Of a DNA stretch of 64,000 bases, positions 39,160 through 48,301 are shown in pieces (within the stretch, counting starts at the first letter, position 1; each line of letters begins with the position of its first letter). Under the pieces are notes generated by a model. That model was not told the DNA's origin and ran no database searches. It was given only the letters and a program-made list of their open reading frames with translations. Source of the stretch: Actinomyces viscosus (lineage in GTDB: Bacteria; Actinomycetota; Actinomycetes; Actinomycetales; Actinomycetaceae); NCBI RefSeq assembly GCF_900637975.1, contig NZ_LR134477.1:1736001-1800000 (forward strand), given 5' to 3'. Both the position numbers and the translations under genes were made by a program.

Positions 39160-39191
39160 GTGTGGGGCCCTCTCTTCAGAGGGCCCCACAC
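39160..39191. terminator. Perfect 14-bp hairpin, bidirectional terminator
   Basis: GTGTGGGGCCCTCT (39160-39173) pairs exactly with 39178-39191 around the tetraloop CTTC. It sits between convergent rmlB and the GT2 gene, 24 and 35 bases from their stops, and would serve both strands. Confidence 0.88.
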
Positions 39192-39226
39192 TCGTCCGCC
39201 CAGAGCCCGCCCGGACCGGTCCGTCG

Positions 39227-40165
39227 CTAGACGTATGAGACGGCCGGGTAGGTGAGATAGGCCAGGCGGGCGGCGTTGGCCCGCGAGCGCCGCAGCCCCG
39301 ACTGGATGACCCCGAGCATCATCCACAGGAATCCCAGGGTCACCAGGCCGATGCTCAGGAAGAGGGTGGGGAAGCGCGGGACGTTGCCGAACTCCAGGAA
39401 GTGCCACACGACCGGGACGCCCAGGACGATGGCGAGGAACCAGGTGAGGAACCCCAGGGTGCCGTAGAAGAGGATGGGGCGCTCGTCGCGCACGAGTCGG
39501 GCGATGAGGCCCAGGATCTTGAACCCGTCGGAGAAGGTGTTGAGCTTGGACTCCGTGCCGGCGGCGCGCTCCTTGAAGCCGACTGGGACCTCGATCTGGG
39601 GCACGCGCAGGGTGGCGGCGTGAACCGTCAGCTCGGTCTCGATCTCGAACTCGCGGCTCATGGCGGGGAAGGACTTGACGAACCGGCGCGAGAAGACGCG
39701 GTAGCCGGAGAGCATGTCGGTGACGTGGGTGCCGAAGACCCGGGAGGTCAGGCGGTTGAAGGCCTTGTTGCCAGCCTCGTGGCCGGGCCGGTAGGAGCTC
39801 TTCTCCTGCACGTCGCGGCGCACGCCGAGGACATGGTCGTAGGGGCCCTCCAGGAGAGTCTCGATCATGCCGGGCAGCGCGGCGGCCTCGTAGGTGTCGT
39901 CCCCGTCGATCATGACGTAGATGTCGGCCTCGACGTCGGCGAAGGCCCGGCGGACCACGTTCCCCTTGCCCTTGCGCTCCTCACGGCGGACGATGGCGCC
40001 GGCAGCGGCTGCGACCTCGGCGGTGCGGTCGGTGGAGCAGTTGTCGTAGACGTAGACGTGCATCGTGGGAACGGCCGTCAGAAGGTCGGTGACGACCTTT
40101 CCGATCGCGCCCTCCTCGTTGTAGCACGGGACGATCGCTGCGATGTCGAGGTTGGAGAGATCCAC
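39227..40165 (-). CDS. Family 2 glycosyltransferase with C-terminal membrane helices
   Basis: This 312-residue protein has IAAIVPCYNEEGAIGKVVTDL, VYVYDNCSTDRTAEV, the DxD-like VMIDGDDTYEAAALP and LSGYRVFSRRFVKSFP. Two hydrophobic segments near the end (LGFLTWFLAIVLGVPVVWHF and LFLSIGLVTLGFLWMMLGVI) anchor it in the membrane. This is the plan of polyprenol-phosphate sugar synthases such as GtrB and ArnC-like enzymes. The start is a GTG. It probably loads glucose or another hexose for one of the GT-C proteins. Confidence 0.87.
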   Translation of the reverse strand: MDLSNLDIAAIVPCYNEEGAIGKVVTDLLTAVPTMHVYVYDNCSTDRTAEVAAAAGAIVRREERKGKGNVVRRAFADVEADIYVMIDGDDTYEAAALPGMIETLLEGPYDHVLGVRRDVQEKSSYRPGHEAGNKAFNRLTSRVFGTHVTDMLSGYRVFSRRFVKSFPAMSREFEIETELTVHAATLRVPQIEVPVGFKERAAGTESKLNTFSDGFKILGLIARLVRDERPILFYGTLGFLTWFLAIVLGVPVVWHFLEFGNVPRFPTLFLSIGLVTLGFLWMMLGVIQSGLRRSRANAARLAYLTYPAVSYV

Positions 40166-40294
40166 CTGGTTCCAATCAGGACGGGAGCCGAGCAGGCGCT
40201 ATTCTAGCGGCACCCGTCCCGAGGCCGGTGATTCTGCTGGTGGTGCGGGTGCTGATGCGCTCTTTCTGCGTCCCCGGACTGGAGATCAACGCCC

Positions 40295-42109
40295 GTGCCA
40301 CTGTCTTCGCCCCAGCCCTCCTCCCGTCGATCCGATCGCCCCGGTGCCCCCGCGGGGTCCTCACCGGGGTCCTCACCGGGGTCCTCACCGGGGTCGACGC
40401 AGGGGCCGCCGAGTGGGAGCCGTCGCCGTCGTCGGGCGGTGGTGGCTGTGCTCTTCGCGATCGTCTTCGCGGCGGTGGATGCCGCCTCCCAGGTGGTGGG
40501 CCGGTTCCAGTCGGAGTCCGGGGTGATCCTCAGGACCTCCTTCGGTCCGGTGCGGCTCCTGGCGGCTCTGGTTCTCAGCGGCGCCGTGTGCTGGGGCTTC
40601 CTGGCGCTGGTCGATCTCACCGAGCAGCGTCGGGCTCGCGGGTCCCGCAACGACGACGGCGAGCCGTCAGGCAACGGGACGCCGGGCTCGGTGACCCCGG
40701 GCACGGGGAGGCCGGCCCGCCGGCACCTGGCGCTGACGGCCTTCCTGGTGCCGTTGGTGTGCTGGTCCTTCCTGTACGCGCACCTGTGGCCGATGGCCTC
40801 GATGAACGACACGGCCTGGATCCTGCGCAACCCCACCGGCGCCGGGGCCCAGCATCCCATCACCTACACCCTGACGGTCGGGGGCCTGTTCCGGCTGGGG
40901 CGCCTGGTCGGGGGCGACGTGGTCGGCGTCGTGCTGCTGTCGGTGGGGCAGATGCTGCTGTGGGCGGCCTGCGTGAGCGTCGTCGTCGTCTTCCTGGACC
41001 GCAGGGGCGCCTCACGTCGGATGAGCGGGCTCCTCATCGCCTACTGCGCACTCATGCCGCTCGTGGCCGACTACTCCTTCGCCGTGGTCAAGGACGCCGC
41101 CTTCTCCCTGTTCGCCACCCTGCTCATCCCGGTGCTGCTGGTGGTGCGCGCCAGCGCCGGGCGGGTGCTGCTGAGCGGTCGCGGCGCCATGGTGGTCGTG
41201 GCGGTGCTGGCCGGCTTCGCGCTCATGCGCAACAACGCCCTGCCGGTGGTCCTGGTGATCCTGGCGCTGGTGGTGTGGTGGTCGCGGGCCCACCTGCGCC
41301 GGGCGGTGGCGGTGAGCGCCGTCGCCCTGGTGCTCATCGTCGTTCCACCGGCCGCGACGGCGCAGTCCGCGCATGCCGAGGAGGCGCTGGGGATCCCCTT
41401 GCAGATGGTCGGCTACACCCTGGTCCACGACGCCGACTGCCTGCCGCAGGACAGCCGGAGGGTCTTCGACGCCGTCCTGGAGCCGGCCGTCTGGAAGCAG
41501 GTCTACCGGCCCACCAGCGTCGACCCCGTCAAGGACGCCGAGGCCTTCAACACCGCCTACCTCGATGCGAACCGCGGCCGGTTCCTCTCCGCCTGGGGCC
41601 GGGCGCTGGTGGCCTGTCCCCGCCCCTTCGTCACCGGTTTCCTCATCCAGACCGCCAACCTGTGGCGCTTCGACGCCGACCCGATCCGCACCGACGGGCA
41701 GTCCCGCTTCGTCTCCGCGGTCTCGAACTACCCGGCCGACCGGGAGCGCCTGATCCGCAGCTACGCCAGCGCCGGCGTGGTCAACCACTCGCTCCTGCCC
41801 CGGCCCCTGCGCCCGGTGGGCGACGCCGTCGTACGGGCGATGGAGGCCACGCCGGGCCAGGGGACCTGGATGTGGGTGATGGCGCTGAGCGTCACCGGAT
41901 TCGTCTACGCCCGCCGTCGCGAGTGGGTGGCGATCTACACCCCCATGATCCTGCTGTGGGCGACGCTCTTGATCGCGGCGCCCACCGTCACACCGTTCCG
42001 CTACATGGCGCCCGTCATCATGGTGGTGCCGATCGGGCTCGCCGTCCTGCTGGGGACCGACCGGACGGCCTGGGAGCCGGCAGCCACGCACGACACCCCT
42101 CACGATTGA
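40295..42109 (+). CDS. DUF6020-like multi-pass membrane protein
   Basis: This 604-residue protein has about twelve hydrophobic segments after a low-complexity N-terminus with four SSPG repeats and a basic patch (SRRRRRAVV). The outer loop carries HLWPMASMNDTAWIL and AQHPITYTLTVGGL, followed by SFAVVKDAAFSLFATLLIP and LMRNNALPVVLV, features I associate with the DUF6020 family. These resemble GT-C proteins found in actinobacterial and firmicute wall loci. The start is GTG with GGAG upstream. The function is unknown. Confidence 0.75.
   Translation: MPLSSPQPSSRRSDRPGAPAGSSPGSSPGSSPGSTQGPPSGSRRRRRAVVAVLFAIVFAAVDAASQVVGRFQSESGVILRTSFGPVRLLAALVLSGAVCWGFLALVDLTEQRRARGSRNDDGEPSGNGTPGSVTPGTGRPARRHLALTAFLVPLVCWSFLYAHLWPMASMNDTAWILRNPTGAGAQHPITYTLTVGGLFRLGRLVGGDVVGVVLLSVGQMLLWAACVSVVVVFLDRRGASRRMSGLLIAYCALMPLVADYSFAVVKDAAFSLFATLLIPVLLVVRASAGRVLLSGRGAMVVVAVLAGFALMRNNALPVVLVILALVVWWSRAHLRRAVAVSAVALVLIVVPPAATAQSAHAEEALGIPLQMVGYTLVHDADCLPQDSRRVFDAVLEPAVWKQVYRPTSVDPVKDAEAFNTAYLDANRGRFLSAWGRALVACPRPFVTGFLIQTANLWRFDADPIRTDGQSRFVSAVSNYPADRERLIRSYASAGVVNHSLLPRPLRPVGDAVVRAMEATPGQGTWMWVMALSVTGFVYARRREWVAIYTPMILLWATLLIAAPTVTPFRYMAPVIMVVPIGLAVLLGTDRTAWEPAATHDTPHD
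40354..40395 (+). repeat. 12-bp tandem repeat in the DUF6020-like gene
   Basis: GGGGTCCTCACC is repeated exactly three times from 40354 to 40389, followed by half a copy. The unit is a multiple of three, so slippage would add or remove Ser-Ser-Pro-Gly units without breaking the frame. Confidence 0.85.
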
Positions 42110-42238
42110 TACCGCATCTCGGGGAAGTTTCAGCTGCGTCTGGGCGAGGACCTCCATCGACGTCTGGCGATGGAGGCGGCGGAGCAGTCCATCAGCTTGA
42201 ATCAGTATGTTGTGAGAAAGTTGGCCGCGGCCTCGTGA
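42110..42238 (+). pseudogene. Remnant of a HicB-type antitoxin C-terminus
   Basis: Directly after the DUF6020-like stop codon, in the same frame, 42 codons read GKFQLRLGEDLHRRLAMEAA and then SISLNQYVVRKLAAAS before a stop. This is the ribbon-helix-helix tail of HicB antitoxins (the LNQYVVRKL run is characteristic). There is no start codon, no N-terminal HicB domain and no HicA gene beside it. It is most likely a stranded fragment of a former toxin-antitoxin pair, too short to be called as a gene. Confidence 0.75.
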
Positions 42239-42272
42239 AGCGCCCTTTTCTCATCACAGACAGGAGACTCCC

Positions 42273-42557
42273 ATGATCCGTATCGTCGCCACCTTCCACG
42301 TCCGTCCCGACGCCGTGGAGGAGTTCCGCGCGCTCGCGGGCGAGCTCGTCAAGGGCTCACGGGCGGAGGAGGGCAGCATCGCCTACGACCTGTGCGTGGC
42401 CCGAGACGATGCGACCTCCTTCGTCGTGCTTGAGACGTGGCGCGACGACGCGGCAGTCGATGCCCACAACGCCTCGGAGCACTTCACGAGCCTGGTTCCC
42501 CAGCTGGTGGACCTGTCCGCCGAGCCGCCCTCGGTGGTCCAGTACGTCGAGGCCTGA
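42273..42557 (+). CDS. Antibiotic biosynthesis monooxygenase (ABM) domain protein
   Basis: This 94-residue ferredoxin-like protein reads IRIVATFHVRPDAVEEFRAL, then EGSIAYDLCVARDDATSFVVLETW and HFTSLVPQL, the ABM / putative quinol monooxygenase pattern. Such proteins form dimers and act on quinols or unknown metabolites in the cytoplasm. AGGAG six bases ahead of the ATG fixes the start. It has no obvious link to polysaccharide synthesis and, with the HicB remnant, looks like an insertion of unrelated genes between wall genes. Confidence 0.9.
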   Translation: MIRIVATFHVRPDAVEEFRALAGELVKGSRAEEGSIAYDLCVARDDATSFVVLETWRDDAAVDAHNASEHFTSLVPQLVDLSAEPPSVVQYVEA

Positions 42558-42587
42558 GCACGAGGCTGCCGGTGACCGCCGGCCGCA

Positions 42588-44651
42588 TCAGTCGCAGGCG
42601 GTGATGCGCCACAGGGAGACGCCGCCCTCGGAGTCGATGAGCTCGAGGCCCTCGGTGGGCAGCTGCGTCAGGGGCGCGTCCCAACGCAGCGGGGCGGCGC
42701 CGGTCGCCGAGCCCGAGGCGGTGGCATCCGAGCTGCTGTAGAAGTACCTCGCACCCAGGCGGTCAAGAAGCATGCAGGTCTGGGAGCCCGTCCGCCCCAG
42801 GGCGGGCCAGGCGGAAACCAGCTCAGACTCCGGGGTTCCCGGTGCGGCTTCGGCGCGCGTCGGGTAGACGACGTGGACCCCGCCCAAGGACCACAGGTGG
42901 GCGGCTCCCCTCGACGGTGCCCCCAGGACGACGGCGTCGTCGGGCAGCACGCTCCGGGAGCGCTGGATGAGGGTGATCGCGTCCTTGGTCAGCAGGGTCC
43001 CGTACTGGATGCGCTGCGGGTCGTAGACGGAGGCGACGAGGTTGCGCTCCAGGGGAACCCGCGCCGCCACCGGCAGCAGCACAACCGCCACGAGAACGGC
43101 CGCGGCCGTCCGCCCCGGCCGCGCCCCGTGGACCCGCGCCGCCCTCCGGCGCAGCTCCTCCCACAGGCGCAGTCCGGGCCTCCCGGCAGCCGCCTGGGCC
43201 ATGAGGACGAGGGCGGGAAGCATGGCGAGCGGGGCGATCCGGGCCTTCTGCAGGTACCAGGGCGAGCCGAGCTGACGACCGGCCCACTGGGGCCCTCCCA
43301 CCAGGGCCAGGAGGAGGAGCACCATGAGCCACATGACGAGCCAGGGGCGCTGCTGCCGCGAGCGCGCCGACCAGGCCGCCCCCAGGGTGAGCAGACCGAT
43401 CAGGATCCCGACGGGCACGGTGGCCCCCGGCACCGCCCCGTACATCGGCAGGTCGATGAGTGCCTGCCCCAGCGTCGCCACGGCTCCGGCCACTCCCCCG
43501 GCGGGACGCCGGTAGCCCAGGACGGAGGCCAGCGAGCTGCGCATGATCCAGGCCCCGACAACCAGGACCAGCACGGCCACGACCGCTCCGGCCACGACAA
43601 GGGCCCGGCCGCCACGGCTGCCGGCGCTGCGGCGCCACAGGGAGGCGACGGCGTCGGCCAGGAAGGGCAGGGTCAGAACCGCCAGGTTGAACAGGCCGGT
43701 GCCGTGCGCGGCCACCACGCCGCCGGCGGCGGCCAGGGCGAGCACTACCAGCGTCAGGTGACGGCGCCGCGACGCCGTCCCCCGGCGCAGCAGGTCGTAG
43801 AGCACGAGAACGCCGGGAAGGCCCAGGACGCTCAGGGCGTAGGGCCACACTGACAGGGAGGTCATGAGCAGTAGCGGGTAGCTCACCACTGCGGCACTGA
43901 GTGCCAGCACCGCGGCCACCGCGCAGACCCGTTGCCGCCGGCCGGCGCCGTCGCCGGCCGGCTCGCAGGCGGTATCGAGACCGGTGACCCCGGCGAGCAG
44001 ACCCAGGAGCCCCAACGGCCAGGCGACCGCGGTCAGGGCCAGGACCCCGGCGGTGCTGACGACGGCCGGGCCGCCCGGGGCCAGCGCCAGGATCCCGTGC
44101 CAGACCGTGGGGTAGTAGACGGCGCTGCCCGAGTAGAGGGCGGACAGGCCTCCCAGCATCGAGGCATTGCCCCCCTCGCGGATGGCTGCCACCGCATTGA
44201 GGTGGAAGGTGGCGTCGAAGGCCTGCGCGGGGTAGCCGGGTCCGGGCAGGGCGGAGAGGATCGCCCCGGCCGGTACGACGACGGCCACGGCGAGGCCGCC
44301 GGCCAGGATCAGCCGTTCGGCCCGGCTCCACGGCGTCGCTCGTCGCGCACTCCGCGGTGGGGGGCCGGCGACCAGACGGGCTCCAAGCGCCGCGATGATG
44401 GTCAGGGCGGCGGTGACCGCCCAGCCCCAGGGGCACCAGGACAGCGCGAGGCCGTGGGCGAGGATCTCCCCCGCTCCGATGATCGCCGAGCCGATGGCGG
44501 GGGCCACCGCCAGTGACGGCAGCGCCCCCAGGCGGGCCGCTCGCCCCACGACCCAGCCGGGCACGACCAGCAGTCCGGCCACGACGAGGGTGGCGGCCGC
44601 AAGGGTCCAGCCGGAGGCTCCGGCCGCTTCCCAGACCGCGGTCGCGCTCAT
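42588..44651 (-). CDS. DUF6541 family membrane protein, GT-C-like
   Basis: This 687-residue protein has about fourteen hydrophobic segments. The large outer loop contains AFDATFHLNAVAAIREGGNA, SMLGG and VYYPTVWHGILAL, which line up with SADSLYHYNQAWLIEHTGNA and FYPMVWHEIVTL of the protein encoded at 46.1-48.3 kb. This is the DUF6541 pattern, thought to be a GT-C transferase. The last 120 residues form an exposed domain (VLPDDAVVLGAPSRGAAHLW, YFYSSSDA). It ends the minus-strand unit downstream of the sugar dehydrogenase. Confidence 0.83.
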   Translation of the reverse strand: MSATAVWEAAGASGWTLAAATLVVAGLLVVPGWVVGRAARLGALPSLAVAPAIGSAIIGAGEILAHGLALSWCPWGWAVTAALTIIAALGARLVAGPPPRSARRATPWSRAERLILAGGLAVAVVVPAGAILSALPGPGYPAQAFDATFHLNAVAAIREGGNASMLGGLSALYSGSAVYYPTVWHGILALAPGGPAVVSTAGVLALTAVAWPLGLLGLLAGVTGLDTACEPAGDGAGRRQRVCAVAAVLALSAAVVSYPLLLMTSLSVWPYALSVLGLPGVLVLYDLLRRGTASRRRHLTLVVLALAAAGGVVAAHGTGLFNLAVLTLPFLADAVASLWRRSAGSRGGRALVVAGAVVAVLVLVVGAWIMRSSLASVLGYRRPAGGVAGAVATLGQALIDLPMYGAVPGATVPVGILIGLLTLGAAWSARSRQQRPWLVMWLMVLLLLALVGGPQWAGRQLGSPWYLQKARIAPLAMLPALVLMAQAAAGRPGLRLWEELRRRAARVHGARPGRTAAAVLVAVVLLPVAARVPLERNLVASVYDPQRIQYGTLLTKDAITLIQRSRSVLPDDAVVLGAPSRGAAHLWSLGGVHVVYPTRAEAAPGTPESELVSAWPALGRTGSQTCMLLDRLGARYFYSSSDATASGSATGAAPLRWDAPLTQLPTEGLELIDSEGGVSLWRITACD

Positions 44652-44682
44652 GCCTGCCGCCGGGCTCAGGACGCCTCCCCGG

Positions 44683-45987
44683 TCACTTGCCTCCGCCGAT
44701 GGTCAGGCGGGGCACACCGGTCCACCTGTCGGCGTCGGTGGCGCGGCGCCCGTCCAGGAGGAGCCTCAGCCCGGGCAGGTCGGCGGGGGTGAGCTCGCGG
44801 TACTCGGGGTGGTCGGCCTGGACGATGGCGACGTCGGCCTGCTCCCCAAGGTGGTAGGGGGTCCAACCGAAGCCGGCCAGCTCGTCGTCGGTGTACATGG
44901 GGTCGTGGACGAGGACCTCGGCGCCGGCCTCGCGCAGGGCCTCCACGGTGGGGAAGACGCCGGAGAAGGCGGTCTCCTTGACCTTGCCGCGGTAGGAGGC
45001 GCCCAGCACGACGACGCGCAGGCCCTCAAGCGAGCCGAGCACCTCGGTGGCCCGGCCCACCACGTAGGTGGGCATCGTGGCGTTGAAGGAGCGGGCGGTG
45101 CGCACCACCGAGGCGTCGGGGTCGGTGGACAGGTACAGGCGCGGGTAGACCGGGATGCAGTGCCCGCCCACCGCGATGCCGGGGCGGTGGATGTGGGAGT
45201 AGGGCTGGGAGTTGCAGGCCTCGATGACGCGCTCGATGTCGAAGCCGGCCTTGTCGGCGTAGACGGCGAACTGGTTGGCCAGGCCGATGTTGACGTCGCG
45301 GTAGGTGGTCTCGGCGAGCTTGGCCATCTCGGCGGCCTCGGCGGTGCCCATGTCCCACACGCCGTTGGGGCGAGGCAGGTCGTCGCGCTCGTCGAAGTCG
45401 AGGACGGACTCGTAGAAGGCGATACCGGCCCGGGTGCCGGCCTCGTCCAGTCCGCCCACGAGCTTGGGGTAGCGGCGCAGGTCGGCGAAGACGCGGCCGG
45501 TGAGAACCCGCTCGGGGCTGAAGACGAGGTGGAAGTCGGTCCCCTCCCTCAGACCGCTGATCTCCTCGATCATGGGCTTGAAGCGGCCCCGCAGGGTGCC
45601 CACGGGCAGGGTGGTCTCGTAGGAGATGAGGGTGTCCGGGGTCAGGTGGGCGGCCAGGGAGCGGGTGGCGTCGTCCATCCAGGCGAAGTCCGGCTCCCAG
45701 CTGGCGTCGTCGACGAACAGCGGCACGACGAGGACGATCGCGTCGGCCCCGGGGATGGCCTCGGCGTAGTCGGTGGTGGCGCGCAGGGCGCCGTTGCCGG
45801 TGGCGGGGCTGAGCTTGGCGAGCTTGTCGGCCAGGTGGGCCTCGCCGGGGAAGGGCTCGATGCCGGCGTTGACGGCCTCGACGACGGCGGGGTTGACATC
45901 GACCCCGATGACCTCATGGCCCTTGTCTGCGTACTGGACGGCCAGGGGCAGTCCGATCTTGCCCAGGGCGACGACGGCGATGCGCAT
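44683..45987 (-). CDS. UDP-N-acetylhexosamine 6-dehydrogenase (WbpA/WecC type)
   Basis: This enzyme oxidises C6 of a UDP-sugar twice to give a uronic acid. The 434-residue protein has RIAVVALGKIGLPLAVQYAD for NAD binding, FSPERVLTG, the catalytic Cys in GIAVGGHCIPVYP (about residue 266), and the C-terminal VVVLGASYRGKVKET. GGHCIPV, rather than the GGSCFPKD of UDP-glucose dehydrogenase, points to UDP-GlcNAc or UDP-ManNAc. AAGGACC upstream supports the ATG. With the WbpB/E/D/I-like genes at 54-62.7 kb it would complete UDP-ManNAc3NAcA synthesis. Confidence 0.9.
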   Translation of the reverse strand: MRIAVVALGKIGLPLAVQYADKGHEVIGVDVNPAVVEAVNAGIEPFPGEAHLADKLAKLSPATGNGALRATTDYAEAIPGADAIVLVVPLFVDDASWEPDFAWMDDATRSLAAHLTPDTLISYETTLPVGTLRGRFKPMIEEISGLREGTDFHLVFSPERVLTGRVFADLRRYPKLVGGLDEAGTRAGIAFYESVLDFDERDDLPRPNGVWDMGTAEAAEMAKLAETTYRDVNIGLANQFAVYADKAGFDIERVIEACNSQPYSHIHRPGIAVGGHCIPVYPRLYLSTDPDASVVRTARSFNATMPTYVVGRATEVLGSLEGLRVVVLGASYRGKVKETAFSGVFPTVEALREAGAEVLVHDPMYTDDELAGFGWTPYHLGEQADVAIVQADHPEYRELTPADLPGLRLLLDGRRATDADRWTGVPRLTIGGGK

Positions 45988-46087
45988 GCGGGTTGGTCCT
46001 TCCGTGGCTTCTGGCGTGGCGGGTCCACCATACTCGTTCGTTCACGCTGCCCGGCCGGCGGCCGGGCATCCTGCCTCACTCGCCGCG

Positions 46088-48301
46088 CTACTGCTCCTCG
46101 GAGGGCCAGCACAGGTCGATGCGGTAGACGGCTGCGGATCCGCCCTGGTCCACGAGGGTGAAGCCGCTGGAGACGTCGACGTCGTAGAGCCCCGGGCGCA
46201 GCTTCTGGTTGTTCACGCCGTTGAAGCGCTGCGGCTCGTCGCTGTAGAAGTGGGTGATGCCATGGCGGCGCACGATCTCGCACACCTGCGGGTCGAAGTG
46301 GAGGTCACGGAAGTGCGTGCGCAGGTACAGGCCGTCGGTGTCGCTGTCCGCCTGTCCCGCGAACATCCACACCGGGCTGCGCCCGGCCAGGAAGGGGAGC
46401 ATGGCGGTGCCCGCCACAGGGTCGCCCAGCACGTAGGCGTCCGGGGGGAGCTCAGTGCTCAGACGCGTGATCATGGCCATCTCCTCGGGCGAGGCCACCA
46501 TACGGGACTGTCCGTACTTCGGGGAGAAGGCGCCTCTCACGTCCGCCATGACGGCGGACATGCTGCTGGCGGCCCCCAGGGCGAGAACGAGTGCTCCAAC
46601 CACGACGGGGCTGCTCATGATGAGCCGGGCGGCCGAGGCCCATCCCCCCGCGTGCTTGAGCCGTTGCGGCCGGGCATCCGCGGCGTTCTCGTCGCCGTCC
46701 TGAGCACGGGCACCGGTCTGCGGGAACCACCGACGCCACCACGCCATAGACCAGCCGATCAGCGCGTCCAGCCCGAGCGAGACGAGGAGGAGCGCGGGAA
46801 CCACCGTCATGGCCTTGATCCGGTGGGGGTTGTTGTAGAACACGCCGGTCATGGCCGACAGGACGGGGACCGGGGCCAGCGCCGCCAGGATCAGCAGCAT
46901 GCAGGCGACCCAGGCCACCACGATGCCCCGGTGGTGCCTGCGCAGGTAGGCCAGCAGCGCACCGAGAACGCTCAGGCAGGCCATGATGATGTAGGCGGCG
47001 CGGATCTCCCAGCCGCCTCCGCCGTAGTAGAGCAGGAACGGGATGACCAGCTTGGCGAACAACGGCTCCCAGCTGCGGTCGGGGCGCCTGCCGAAGTGCG
47101 CCTGCTGCGGTCCGGGCGCCATGACGAAGACGGCGATGGCCAGAACGACGAGGATAGCGGCGCTCAGCAGGATGATGCCGCGTCGTCGGGCGGCACGGTC
47201 CTGCTGACGCACCCCCCGGATCCCGGCCAGGACGATCCCCATCCAGGCCACGGCGGCCAGGGGCCAGCCGATGATGATCGCGGTTGCCGGATGCGTGACG
47301 ACCGAGCCCATGACCGCGGCGACCGGTGCCGCGAGGACGATGATCGTGCGGCGTCGGCGCCCCACGGTGACCAGCCAGGCGGCCCGACGCCAGGCGGCCA
47401 CCGCCCAGGCAACGGTGGCCGGGCAGGCCGCCAGGGCCAACGCGTACGGCCACACGGCCGTGTCGGTCAGGAGCCGGATGGGGAAGATCGGGGTGAGCGC
47501 GCCGGCCCCCAGGACGAGGTACACCGAGCCCCGGATCTCCGGGAGGATGACCCGGGCCAGATAGGCCATACCGATCAGCCACACGAGCGGCACCACGAGC
47601 AGGAGGGTGTTGGTGGCCGGGACCACCTGGTCCCAGCCGACCGAGGCGAGGGTGACGATCTCGTGCCACACCATCGGGTAGAAGGAGTGGTGGCCGTCCA
47701 TCCCGAACATGCCCGCGTTGCCGTCGATCATCGAGGCGTTGCCGGTGTGCTCGATGAGCCAGGCCTGGTTGTAGTGGTAGAGGGAGTCGGCGGACTGGAT
47801 CGGGATGTTGGGCCCGGAGCCGGGCAGGATCGGCAGGATCATGACGATCCAGGTGACCGCGATGGCCGCCCACATCAGTCGTTGGGAACCGAGGATGGAA
47901 CGGGTATCGGGCATCTCGGGCTCGCCCGGCGCCCCCATGGCGCTGGAGTACGGGGTGGGCGCCGGGAGCCCGTGAGGCGCCGGTTCGGGGGCGAACCAGG
48001 TGCGCACGGTGAGCACCTGTCCCTTGCGTCTGACCCACAGCCAGCGCCCTACGGCGACGACCGCCGCGCACAGGAGCAGGTAGGTGATGATGGTGGGCAG
48101 GTGCCACCACACGCCCAGTGCGCGGAAGACGACTCCCCCGAGCCCCATGAGCAGGAAGGTCAGCGCCGGGGCGCAGGCGATACGCGCCAGTCGGAAGCGT
48201 GCGCCGCCCGCGACGAGGAGCAGCCAGCCCGGCAGGAAGGTCGCGACGATCAGCGCGACCAGCAGTGGCAGGGCGGACATCCAGGTCACGATCCAGCTCA
48301 T
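46088..48301 (-). CDS. DUF6541 family membrane protein, GT-C-like
   Basis: This 737-residue paralogue of the protein encoded at 42.6-44.7 kb has about fourteen hydrophobic segments. Key loop sequences are IQSADSLYHYNQAWLIEHTG, NASMIDG and HHSFYPMVWHEIVTLAS. The C-terminal outer domain contains LPPDAYVLGDPVAGTAMLPF and ITHFYSDEPQ. Its ATG overlaps the stop of the upstream GT4 gene by four bases. The two paralogues flank the sugar dehydrogenase, which suggests that each adds a sugar to the same extracellular glycan, or that one has diverged after duplication. Confidence 0.83.
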   Translation of the reverse strand: MSWIVTWMSALPLLVALIVATFLPGWLLLVAGGARFRLARIACAPALTFLLMGLGGVVFRALGVWWHLPTIITYLLLCAAVVAVGRWLWVRRKGQVLTVRTWFAPEPAPHGLPAPTPYSSAMGAPGEPEMPDTRSILGSQRLMWAAIAVTWIVMILPILPGSGPNIPIQSADSLYHYNQAWLIEHTGNASMIDGNAGMFGMDGHHSFYPMVWHEIVTLASVGWDQVVPATNTLLLVVPLVWLIGMAYLARVILPEIRGSVYLVLGAGALTPIFPIRLLTDTAVWPYALALAACPATVAWAVAAWRRAAWLVTVGRRRRTIIVLAAPVAAVMGSVVTHPATAIIIGWPLAAVAWMGIVLAGIRGVRQQDRAARRRGIILLSAAILVVLAIAVFVMAPGPQQAHFGRRPDRSWEPLFAKLVIPFLLYYGGGGWEIRAAYIIMACLSVLGALLAYLRRHHRGIVVAWVACMLLILAALAPVPVLSAMTGVFYNNPHRIKAMTVVPALLLVSLGLDALIGWSMAWWRRWFPQTGARAQDGDENAADARPQRLKHAGGWASAARLIMSSPVVVGALVLALGAASSMSAVMADVRGAFSPKYGQSRMVASPEEMAMITRLSTELPPDAYVLGDPVAGTAMLPFLAGRSPVWMFAGQADSDTDGLYLRTHFRDLHFDPQVCEIVRRHGITHFYSDEPQRFNGVNNQKLRPGLYDVDVSSGFTLVDQGGSAAVYRIDLCWPSEEQ

